This document shows positions 1 to 6,943 of a stretch of DNA of 42,542 nucleotides, in pieces; the first letter of the stretch is position 1; each line of letters begins with the position of its first letter. This DNA is from Myxococcales bacterium (GTDB lineage: Bacteria; Myxococcota_A; Polyangia; Polyangiales; Polyangiaceae), in assembly GCA_013297655.1 (NCBI GenBank), contig JAAFHV010000048.1, positions 1 through 42,542 on the forward strand, read 5' to 3'. The notes under the pieces are model-generated. The model had not been told where the DNA came from. It searched no databases and saw nothing but the letters and a program-made list of their open reading frames with translations. Made by a program: the position numbers and the translations under genes.

Positions 1-51
1 TCGCGAGGCCCGCGGCTCCTGAGTGTCGCGAGGCGCAGGAACGACGAGAGT

Positions 52-81
52 AAAATCGCCCGCGACTCGGCGCGGGCGATT
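52..81 (-). terminator. Rho-independent terminator of the DUF4870 gene
   Basis: A perfect 11-bp stem (AATCGCCCGCG at 54-64 and CGCGGGCGATT at 71-81) encloses a 6-nt loop. On the minus strand the stem is followed by TTTTA. It lies 56 bp downstream of the minus-strand stop at 137, so it fits an intrinsic terminator for that gene. Confidence 0.8.
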
Positions 82-136
82 CGCGGCTCATCATCGGAAC
101 GCGTCTGGGGGCGTCAGGCGCGGCGTCGCGCGCCGT

Positions 137-463
137 TCACGCATAGAGGCGCTTCGCGAAGTCGTGGGCGAGCGGGTACTCGTAGGGCTGCTCCCGTAGC
201 TCGCGGATGCCGGCCCACACGTGGATGACGAGGAACACCGGGACCGCGAGGCCGCACGTGGCCGCGGCGGCTGCGGTGCCGAGCAGCGACCACAGCAGCA
301 CTGCCAGAGCGCGGGGGGCTAGCGCGCGATCGTTTCGCACGTAGAGCCACACCACGAGCGGCGCGAGGAACCAGGAGAAGCACGTCCCGAAGTGAGCGAG
401 GCACATGAGCCAGCTCGTCTCGTTCTTGCGCGTGGACACCTGAATCATCGAGGTCTCGTTCAT
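137..463 (-). CDS. DUF4870-family small membrane protein
   Basis: This 108-residue protein has a DUF4870-like layout: a short polar N-terminus, a W-x-M-C-L-A-H-F segment near residue 18, a first hydrophobic stretch ending in PLVVWLYVRND, then two more hydrophobic segments between about residues 50 and 85. DUF4870 proteins are Tic20-like three- or four-helix inner-membrane proteins of unknown function. The ATG at 463 is preceded by a GGGAG ribosome-binding site. The gene appears monocistronic and ends in a strong hairpin terminator. The family assignment comes from the motif and length only. Confidence 0.75.
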   Translation of the reverse strand: MNETSMIQVSTRKNETSWLMCLAHFGTCFSWFLAPLVVWLYVRNDRALAPRALAVLLWSLLGTAAAAATCGLAVPVFLVIHVWAGIRELREQPYEYPLAHDFAKRLYA

Positions 464-564
464 CGACGGCTCCCGCGACCCGAACGGGCCGCATGCCCAC
501 CTGTCGAAACCGCGACCCTCAGAATTTCATCGCCCCGTCGCTTTGTTCGCAAGGTCTCGGAATG

Positions 565-1173
565 TCAGGGGGAAAATCGCACCGGGTACATAACTTCCAT
601 GAGCCCGCAGAGCTTTACGTCGTCCGGAGAGCGCGCGGGGTAGCGCGCCTCACGAATGGCTTCGAGCACGCACCGGGTGAGCGCGACCGGCACCTCGGGG
701 CTCTCTTCCGTGCAGGCCTCGTCGACGTCGCCCGCCGCGCTCACATGGAATTTCACCGCCACGCTGGTGCTCGAGCGCGGCTCGGCGAGGGCCTCGTAGC
801 AGGCACGAAGCAACGGGTGCACCGCTCGTATCGGGGCCAAGATCGTCTCGCGCGCGGGGTAACAACACGTCGCTTCGCGGGGCGCCGCCTTCGATGCGTG
901 GCCCGAGCATACGCGCTTGCCGTACGTGCCCATCGCGACCGCGGGTCCTCGCGGTCCTGTCGCCGCGGGCGCGACGCTCGGGCGCGGAACGGCTGGCGTG
1001 GACGTGACATCCGCGCCGTTCGGGACCTCACGTCCCGCATCTTCCGCATCTTCCGTCGCTGACGAGGCGGAGGGCGCGTCCTGAACCGGCGCTGGCGCGC
1101 GCGCCGCTCCGACACAGGCCATCGAAGTCGAGCAGAGAAAAACGAGGATCGCGCGCACGGCTCTCCTCGACAC
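565..1173 (-). CDS. Lipoprotein with AgmX/PglI-like C-terminal domain
   Basis: The C-terminal ~90 residues follow the pattern of the AgmX/PglI C-terminal domain found in many myxobacterial gliding and TonB-like proteins: a LLRACYEAL helix, a strand pair with a G-D-V turn, T-R-C-V-L-E-A-I, then a final PVRF strand. The N-terminus has an arginine pair, a hydrophobic core (AILVFLCSTSMAC) and a lipobox-like Cys, then a long Ala/Pro/Ser linker, so the protein is probably anchored outside the inner membrane. I chose the GTG at 1173 because it gives a normal signal peptide; a GTG at 1248 would add 25 residues. It lies just downstream of the L,D-transpeptidase-like gene on the same strand and may share its transcript. 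The precise role is unknown. Confidence 0.7.
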   Translation of the reverse strand: MSRRAVRAILVFLCSTSMACVGAARAPAPVQDAPSASSATEDAEDAGREVPNGADVTSTPAVPRPSVAPAATGPRGPAVAMGTYGKRVCSGHASKAAPREATCCYPARETILAPIRAVHPLLRACYEALAEPRSSTSVAVKFHVSAAGDVDEACTEESPEVPVALTRCVLEAIREARYPARSPDDVKLCGLMEVMYPVRFSP

Positions 1174-1267
1174 GACGATCGGCCCGAGGTTCCGGCGAGG
1201 CTGCAAAAAGGCGAAGCGCCACGACCTTGGGGCCGCGGCGCTCTTCACTCGGCTCGGGGCTCGCGTC

Positions 1268-2326
1268 TCAGTTGCAGGAGGGCTCGCGACCGCCGCGGAG
1301 CGCCTCGAGGTAGCAGCTCTTCTTCGCGCAGAAGTTCATCGGCACTTGGCCCTTCCGGCTCACGTACGCGCGCAGGCGGGGGAGGTCGGACTTGGGGGCG
1401 GAGCAGACCGTGTTCGGCAGGACGTGCTCGGCGAAGACGTACCATTCGTTGGCGACGCCGCCCTCCCACTTCATGTTCGGCGGCAAGTCTTTGCCGTTCG
1501 GGAGCTCGGAAGCGACCCAAGAGCCGAACATCGCGACCTTCTCCGCGCCGACGACCTTGGCGGGGCGAACCACGCCGACGTCGGTCGGGTAGTCCACGTC
1601 GACGAGCTTGCCGCCGTAGCTGTCGTAGTCGGCGATCACGTTGACCTTGGCCTTGGTCGTGGGCGTGAAGCCGACGTTGGCCTGGTACACCTTGCGCATG
1701 TCGATCCCGATCGCGTGAGTGAGCTCGACCACGTGCTCGCCGAGCATGCGATTGCACCCTCCGGACACCGTCCCGCGCTTCAACACCCACACGTCGAGGG
1801 TGCCCGGCGCGAGGTTGTCCGTGTCGGTGATCGGGCCGTGAAACGCGATCCCGCCGTCGTATGCGAGGAACGGGAAGCCGCCCCAGGGGACGAAGTGCTC
1901 ACCCTCGTCGCGGGTGAAGGCCGAGCCATCCGGACGGTACGGCTTCGCGAAGTGGAACTTGTAGGAACCGGGCCGCGAGTTCGTCTTCGTCGGCGCGGCG
2001 GTCGCGATCGGGTAGACCGCGTCGACCCGCGTGCGCCCGTTCTCGATCGAGGTTCGCACGTGCGGCAGCGCAGGGAGGGTGGCGCCCTGCGGAAGCAGGC
2101 CCGAGAGGCGAGCGGTATGACCCTTCAACGAGACCGTGATCGCGGGCGCCTCGAGGGCCGGCATCGCCCCGTTGTAGAACCAGTGCTCGTCTGCCTTCGC
2201 AGCGAGGGCGTCCTCTGTCTCGCCCATGGTCTCGTCGGTGGGGTCCGACGACGTCTCGGCCGCGCAGCCCGCGAGCGAGCTGAGGGCCATGGAGAGGAGA
2301 ACCGGGAGGACCGCCGACGTCTTCAT
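1268..2326 (-). CDS. L,D-transpeptidase-like (YkuD) lipoprotein
   Basis: The 352-residue product starts with a lipoprotein signal (lipobox LAGC, Cys21). The second half carries an L,D-transpeptidase-like signature: G-I-A-F-H-G around His163 and, 25 residues later, S-G-G-C-N-R-M with Cys191. In the YkuD family the catalytic cysteine lies in a SHGCxR(M/L) loop and the upstream HG supports it; the enzymes make 3-3 crosslinks in peptidoglycan or attach lipoproteins to it. Here the His of SHGC is Gly, and the protein is longer than most minimal YkuD proteins, with extra sequence after the motif (residues 195-352, six further Cys). The assignment is therefore plausible but not certain. A TACGTC hexamer lies 7 bp before the ATG, with no Shine-Dalgarno. 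Confidence 0.7.
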   Translation of the reverse strand: MKTSAVLPVLLSMALSSLAGCAAETSSDPTDETMGETEDALAAKADEHWFYNGAMPALEAPAITVSLKGHTARLSGLLPQGATLPALPHVRTSIENGRTRVDAVYPIATAAPTKTNSRPGSYKFHFAKPYRPDGSAFTRDEGEHFVPWGGFPFLAYDGGIAFHGPITDTDNLAPGTLDVWVLKRGTVSGGCNRMLGEHVVELTHAIGIDMRKVYQANVGFTPTTKAKVNVIADYDSYGGKLVDVDYPTDVGVVRPAKVVGAEKVAMFGSWVASELPNGKDLPPNMKWEGGVANEWYVFAEHVLPNTVCSAPKSDLPRLRAYVSRKGQVPMNFCAKKSCYLEALRGGREPSCN

Positions 2327-2333
2327 GACGCAG

Positions 2334-2339
2334 GACGTA
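2334..2339 (-). promoter_or_regulatory. TANNNT-like -10 hexamer for the transpeptidase-like gene
   Basis: TACGTC, within TGCTACGTC, lies 7 bp upstream of the ATG at 2326. It is one of a recurring set of such hexamers at the same distance from start codons in this window, compatible with a leaderless transcript. No clear -35 element is seen. Confidence 0.35.
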
Positions 2340-2656
2340 GCACGCGCTGCGTGACCGACAAGTGGCTACGTTGTCTTACATGTCGGCTTTTGGCGATAGC
2401 TCAATAGTTTCGTGCACATGTATGGGACACAAAAATTTGCCCGTTCCGAACGACACATGCATCGGGAGGGTAGCCGCCTGGTCGCAAAGTGGGTTGTTTC
2501 AGCGATAAATGGCTGTTTTGGGCCCCGGCAGGCCTGTTGACGCGCGTTTGGGGCGGGCCTCTGGGCGTGTCCCCATTTGTTCTCGGGGAATCCGTCGTGT
2601 CGGGCGTGACGGTATCGCTCCCGATGCGCGCGCGGCGGGGGCCGCGAGAGGCTTCG

Positions 2657-2691
2657 AAAAGGCAAACGCCCGCGTCCGGGAACGCGGGCGT
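2657..2691 (-). terminator. Rho-independent terminator of the DedA gene
   Basis: A perfect 10-bp stem (ACGCCCGCGT at 2666-2675, ACGCGGGCGT at 2682-2691) has a 6-nt loop. On the minus strand it is followed by TTTGCCTTTT. It sits 26 bp past the DedA stop at 2717. Confidence 0.75.
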
Positions 2692-2716
2692 GCAGCAGGA
2701 GGTCGCTCGCGCCGGT

Positions 2717-3412
2717 TCAGTCTTTGGCGGCGGCGGGCTCGGCCTCGGGGGCGGGGGCCTTCACGTCGTCGTCTTTCTTGCCGCGGCTCTTCCACCACTC
2801 GATGACCATCGGCATGACGGAGAGCACCACGATGCCGATGACGACGAGCTCGAAGTTCTTTCGGACGACCTCGAGCTGGCCGAAAAGTACGCCCGCGCCC
2901 ATCATGAGCACGACCCAGGCGACCGCGCCGATGATGTTGTACGTGATGAACTTGCCGTAGTTCATCGCGCCGGCGCCCGCGACGAACGGCGCGAATGTGC
3001 GAACGATGGGCACGAAGCGGCAGAGGATGATGGTCTTCGCGCCGTATTTGTCGAAGAACTTGCGGGTCTTCTCGAGGTGCTTCTTGTTGAAGATGCGCGA
3101 CGTCTCGCTCTTCATGACGCGGGGCCCGATCGCCTTGCCCACGTGGTAATTGACGGTGTCGCCGACGATCGCCGCGACGATCAGGATGAGCCCTAGCAGC
3201 GGCACGCTGAGCGCAGAGTTCGGGAGCGACGCGACCGCCCCGGAGGCGAAAAGCAGCGAGTCGCCCGGGAGAAACGGCAAGATCACGAGGCCGGTCTCGC
3301 AGAACACCACGGCGGCCAAGATGGCATACGTCGTCGTGCCGTACTGGGTCGTGATCTCCCCGAGGAACTTGTCGAGGTGACGGACGTGATCGATCGCTGT
3401 TTTGATGTCCAT
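2717..3412 (-). CDS. DedA-family membrane protein
   Basis: The protein carries DedA hallmarks: FLPGDSLLF in the first third, then the conserved RFVPIVRTFAPFVAG stretch and a GAVAW helix. It has four or five hydrophobic segments and a charged, Ala/Pro-rich cytoplasmic tail. DedA proteins are inner-membrane proteins, some of which move undecaprenyl phosphate or phosphatidylethanolamine across the membrane. I use the ATG at 3412, which gives the usual DedA N-terminus; an in-frame TTG at 3448 is also open. It is downstream of the AAA+ activator gene on the same strand and ends at a good terminator. The substrate cannot be read from sequence. Confidence 0.9.
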   Translation of the reverse strand: MDIKTAIDHVRHLDKFLGEITTQYGTTTYAILAAVVFCETGLVILPFLPGDSLLFASGAVASLPNSALSVPLLGLILIVAAIVGDTVNYHVGKAIGPRVMKSETSRIFNKKHLEKTRKFFDKYGAKTIILCRFVPIVRTFAPFVAGAGAMNYGKFITYNIIGAVAWVVLMMGAGVLFGQLEVVRKNFELVVIGIVVLSVMPMVIEWWKSRGKKDDDVKAPAPEAEPAAAKD

Positions 3413-3499
3413 GGGGGCGCTCGCGAAGGGGCCAAAGTAGCCCGACAAGGGCTCCGCATAGGATGACCCGCGCCCCGACGCAAGTAACGGACGCTCCGA

Positions 3500-4837
3500 C
3501 TACTCGAGGCGGTACTTCCGAAGCTTCTCCCAGAGCGTGCTTCGAGAGATGCCGAGCAACTGCGCGGCCCTCGTGCGCGAGCCCCCCGCGCGCTTCATGA
3601 CGGTGGCGATGTGGTTCTTCTCGAACCCGTCCAGCGCCTGCTTCTTCGCGCTGCCGAGGCGGAGCGAGCCGTCGCCCTCGCCGTCCACGATCGCAGGGAA
3701 CGCCACCGTGCGCGTGCTCGTCGCCGAGATTTCACGGAGGTACGATGTGCGCTGCGGGGAGGGGCCTTCCCGCGGCTCGAGCTGTCCGAGATCGAGCTCG
3801 TAGGCCTCGACGAGGGTGTCCGCGGCGGTGAGGACTGCGCGCTCCACCACGTTTCGCAGCTCGCGGACGTTGCCCGGAAAATCGTAGGAGGCGAGCGCGG
3901 CCTCGGCTTCGCTCGAAAAGCGCAGCGCGGGCCGATCGAGCGCGCGGGCGAAGCGGTCCAAGAAGTGACGCGCGAGGAGCAAGATCTCCGTCGGCCGCTC
4001 GCGGAGCGGGGGCAAACGAACGGAGCGCTGGCTCATGCGCTCGTAGAGATCGGGGTGCATGAGGCCCCTCGCGAGGAGGTCCTCCGGGGACGAGCGGCCG
4101 AGCGCGATGAGGCTCGTTCGCTCGACGGTAACCTCGAGCGCGCTCACCAGGTCGTGCTGCACGTCGAGTGCGAGCTCGGCGACGTCGTCGAGCACGAGGG
4201 TGCCCCCGCGCGCGACGACCACGTGGCCGTCGCTCCGATCGAAGCTCAAGTGACGCTCGCCCGAGGTGCCGAGGAGCTCGCTGCGAATCATCGCGGACGG
4301 GATGGCGGCGAGGTTCACGTGCACGTACGGTCGTGAGCCGAGGGCGCGCCGGCGATGGAGCCAGGTGGCGAGCACGTCCTTTCCGACGCCGCTCTCGCCC
4401 CATAAAAACGCGTACGGAGCGCCCTCGAGCAAGGCCGCTCGCTCGAGCAGCGGGGCGAGCTCTTCGCCATGGAGGAGCCCGGGCGGCAGCGACGAGGCGC
4501 GCGCGAGGCGGTCCGTGATCGCGCGGTCGACCTGCGCGATGAGCTCTGCGAAAGATGGAGGGCGCGCGACCCACGTGAGCCGATGGTGCGACGCCGGGGC
4601 GGAAGGAGCCTCCCCGAGGACGACCATCGACGTGGGCCCGTGGGACTCCACGATTTCGAGGCGGTCGTTGGTAGAAACCGCAGAGTCGACCACGACGACG
4701 TCGTACGCGTGCTCGTCGAGGGCCGCGCGGGCAGCCACCAACGAGCGCACACAGTCGACTGCGTAGCCGCGGTCGCGAAGGGCAGAGAGCAGATCGCCCT
4801 CCCCCACGTCGTTTACGAGGAGCACGCGCGCCCCCAT
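3500..4837 (-). CDS. AAA+ enhancer-binding-type regulator, GAFTGA loop absent
   Basis: The 445-residue protein has the NtrC layout: receiver-like domain (1-105), AAA+ domain (about 120-345) and a C-terminal Fis-type helix-turn-helix (about 405-445). The Walker A is GESGVGKD (147-154) and the Walker B is GGTLVLDD (211-218, second acidic residue D rather than E); FPGNVRELRNVVERAV is intact. The GAFTGA loop that contacts sigma-54 should lie near 191-202 but reads GERHLSF, with almost normal spacing. The receiver keeps the acceptor Asp51, but the acidic pair is N-D and the conserved Lys is Arg92. An ATG at 4837 has a GGGAGGG ribosome-binding site 6 bp upstream, which decides the start over a GTG at 4891. 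It may act on sigma-70 promoters, as TyrR does, or without phosphorylation. Confidence 0.88.
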   Translation of the reverse strand: MGARVLLVNDVGEGDLLSALRDRGYAVDCVRSLVAARAALDEHAYDVVVVDSAVSTNDRLEIVESHGPTSMVVLGEAPSAPASHHRLTWVARPPSFAELIAQVDRAITDRLARASSLPPGLLHGEELAPLLERAALLEGAPYAFLWGESGVGKDVLATWLHRRRALGSRPYVHVNLAAIPSAMIRSELLGTSGERHLSFDRSDGHVVVARGGTLVLDDVAELALDVQHDLVSALEVTVERTSLIALGRSSPEDLLARGLMHPDLYERMSQRSVRLPPLRERPTEILLLARHFLDRFARALDRPALRFSSEAEAALASYDFPGNVRELRNVVERAVLTAADTLVEAYELDLGQLEPREGPSPQRTSYLREISATSTRTVAFPAIVDGEGDGSLRLGSAKKQALDGFEKNHIATVMKRAGGSRTRAAQLLGISRSTLWEKLRKYRLE

Positions 4838-4878
4838 ACGAAACCCTCCCAAGACGAAGCCTAGCATCGTCCAAGGCG

Positions 4879-4905
4879 ATTTTCGATACACCTTGATACG
4901 AAAAT
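4879..4905. promoter_or_regulatory. Palindromic operator candidate upstream of the AAA+ regulator gene
   Basis: Seven-base arms ATTTTCG (4879-4885) and CGAAAAT (4899-4905) are separated by 13 bp. The site lies 42-68 bp upstream of the regulator's ATG, in locally AT-rich DNA, so it could be an autoregulatory site. This is inference. Confidence 0.35.
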
Positions 4906-4988
4906 GCTGCGACCGCGCTGGGCGGATGGGGGGGCGCAGAGGGGTGGGGCGGGTGGGGCGATGCGGAGCCCCTCGCCGTCGCGACCGG

Positions 4989-5948
4989 CTACTTGGATTC
5001 GGGCGCGCGTGGTGTCTTTTCGGGACCGCCGAGGTCGGGGACGGCGGTGTCGCGCACGGCGAACTCCTCCGGACCCGCGGAAGGTGCGCGCGGGAGCAGA
5101 CCGGGGCTCGTGACTTCGTCCGGGCCGTCGGTCATCGCGTCTTGCACGGTGGCCTCTTCCGGGACCTCGATTTTGATGACCACCGCCGTCACGTTGTCTT
5201 CGCCGCCGTGCTCGTTCGCCTTCGCGATGAGCGCGGCGCAGAGCTCGCCGATGTCGTTGGAGGTCTTCACGAGCTCGAGGATTTCGGCGTCCTCCACCAT
5301 GCCGGAGAGGCCGTCCGAGCACAGGACATACACGTCGCCGCCGCGTGGATCGTCGTGCTGCAGGTCGACGACGACCTGGTCGTGCATGCCGAGGGCGCGG
5401 GTGATGACGTTCTTCGGGAGCTCGCTGCGCTGCTCCTCCGTGAGGTCCGGCATCGCGAGGAGGTAGTCGTTGATGAGCGAGTGGTCTCGCGTCAGGCACT
5501 GGATCGAGCCGCTGCGCACGCGGTAGCAGCGCGAGTCGCCCACATGGCCGATGTACATCCGCCGCTTGCGCGGGCTGAACATGGCCCCGACGACGGTGGT
5601 GCCCATGCCGTGGCATTCGCGAGAGCGCGAGCTCTTCTCGAAGATTTGGCGGTTCGCGACGCGAATCCCGGTGAGCAGCCGGTTCTCTTCCTCGGACAGG
5701 TTCGTGTCGAAGTGGAACGGCCAGGTCACGTCTTCGTTCGCAGTGGAACGGAAGAACTCGGAGATGGTCTCGGTCGCGATTTTGGAGGCGACGTCGCCGG
5801 CGCGATGCCCACCCATGCCATCCGCGACGACGAACAAGTCGTGCTCGCTGAGCACCACGAACGAGTCTTCGTTGTGCTCGCGCTGGAGACCTACGTCGCT
5901 CAACCCGGCCGCGATAGCGCGCATCGGCGTGGCGTCCTTCGTTTGCAT
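4989..5948 (-). CDS. PP2C-family serine/threonine protein phosphatase
   Basis: The protein (319 aa) has the full set of PP2C metal-binding motifs: R-x-x-N-E-D near 23-28, VADGMGGH (41-48), GMGTTVVG, HVGDSRCY, a DHS loop, LCSDGLSGMV and GGEDNVTAV. These bind two Mn/Mg ions and activate water for dephosphorylation of phospho-Ser/Thr. A poorly conserved acidic, Pro-rich tail of about 60 residues follows, with no membrane segment, so it is cytoplasmic. In myxobacteria such enzymes usually oppose Hanks-type kinases; three kinase genes lie in this window but none adjacent. The start is the ATG at 5948; a GTG lies one codon upstream. Confidence 0.93.
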   Translation of the reverse strand: MQTKDATPMRAIAAGLSDVGLQREHNEDSFVVLSEHDLFVVADGMGGHRAGDVASKIATETISEFFRSTANEDVTWPFHFDTNLSEEENRLLTGIRVANRQIFEKSSRSRECHGMGTTVVGAMFSPRKRRMYIGHVGDSRCYRVRSGSIQCLTRDHSLINDYLLAMPDLTEEQRSELPKNVITRALGMHDQVVVDLQHDDPRGGDVYVLCSDGLSGMVEDAEILELVKTSNDIGELCAALIAKANEHGGEDNVTAVVIKIEVPEEATVQDAMTDGPDEVTSPGLLPRAPSAGPEEFAVRDTAVPDLGGPEKTPRAPESK

Positions 5949-6197
5949 CACTCGCCCATCCCTTCGGACGTGGAAGGCGCACGACGCGCCGAGCGCAGGC
6001 GTTCTCGGAAATGGTGCGGTGCCGAGACCGCGAGGCGGCCGAGCCGAGCGTCGCCGACGACCCTCGGGAGGCCCCGCCGGGGAAGGGTCGAGATGGGGCA
6101 GGTCGTTTGCCCGCGGATCGTCATTTCGTCCAGGCTTTCATCGTCGCTCTTGGGTGTCAAGGTGCCGGAGGGGGGACAAGCGGAGGAAGAGGAGCCC

Positions 6198-6755
6198 TCA
6201 GACCTCCATGATGTCCTTTTCTTTTGCGGCGACGAAGGCGTCGACGGCCTTTACGGCATCCGCCACGAGCTCTTCGGCCTTCTTTTTCCCGCGTTCGACG
6301 TCGTCTTGGCTCGCCGTGCCTTCGTCGTCCATCTCGGTCAGCATGTCGAGGGCTTCGTGGCGGGCCTTACGGAGGGTGACCTTGCACTCTTCTCCGTATT
6401 TCCTTGCGATTTTGACGAACTCCTTGCGCCGCTCCTCGGTGAGCGGGGGGAGCGGGACGCGGATGAGGTCGCCGTCGGTCTGAGGATTGAGGCCGAGGTC
6501 GGTCTCGCGGATCGCTTTCTCGACCGCCTTGATCGCGGTCTTGTCCCACGGCTTCACCGTAATGAGGCGGGGCTCTGGGATCGCGATGTTGGCCATCTGA
6601 GAGAGGGGCGTCGAGGTGCCGTAATAGTCGACCCGGACGCCGTCGAGGAGGTTCGTGCTCGCGCGCCCCGCGCGGAGCTTCGCGAGGTCCCGCTTGAGGG
6701 AGTCGTGGGCTTTCGCTGCGGATGCGGTGAACTCTTTGTGGACGTCGTCGATCAT
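6198..6755 (-). CDS. frr: Ribosome recycling factor
   Basis: The 185-residue product has the normal length of RRF. It starts MIDDVHKEF and contains the conserved blocks LAKLRAGRAS, VDYYGTSTPLSQMANI, EPRLITVKPWDK, DGDLIRVPLPPLTEERRKE and DDVERGKKKAEEL. With EF-G it splits the post-termination ribosome in the cytoplasm. The frame is open upstream to 6908, but the ATG at 6755, preceded by GAGGA, gives the family N-terminus. frr often follows pyrH in an rpsB-tsf-pyrH-frr cluster; here the upstream neighbour is a divergent lipoprotein gene, so that linkage is lost. Confidence 0.97.
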   Translation of the reverse strand: MIDDVHKEFTASAAKAHDSLKRDLAKLRAGRASTNLLDGVRVDYYGTSTPLSQMANIAIPEPRLITVKPWDKTAIKAVEKAIRETDLGLNPQTDGDLIRVPLPPLTEERRKEFVKIARKYGEECKVTLRKARHEALDMLTEMDDEGTASQDDVERGKKKAEELVADAVKAVDAFVAAKEKDIMEV

Positions 6756-6930
6756 GGGTCCTCGGGTTGCCTCGGCGCGAATGACCGCACCGGGTTTCGG
6801 AAGGGGCGCCCAGTGACGCTGGCGCGCCGGGGACTCTAACAGCCGGCGGAAGCGGACTTCAACGGCCACCTTGGGGACGACGCGAGGGAGCTTCTTCGCC
6901 GAGACCATTCGTTTTGCAGGAGGTGCCTGT

Positions 6931-6936
6931 TAGAAG
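6931..6936 (+). promoter_or_regulatory. TANNNT-like -10 hexamer for the lipoprotein gene
   Basis: TAGAAG lies 7 bp upstream of the ATG at 6944, where a start would give an (almost) leaderless mRNA. An AGGAGG at 6918-6923 is 20 bp from the ATG, too far to be its ribosome-binding site. Confidence 0.3.
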
Positions 6937-6943
6937 TGACCCG

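Larger units (their letters stand above)
2327..2716. other. 390-bp intergenic region, AT-richer than its surroundings
   Basis: No credible gene is seen between the transpeptidase-like gene and the DedA gene, both on the minus strand. Positions about 2340-2520 are clearly richer in A and T than the coding DNA around them, as expected for a promoter region. Two ACATGT palindromes occur (near 2378 and 2417). The last part holds the DedA terminator. Confidence 0.5.
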
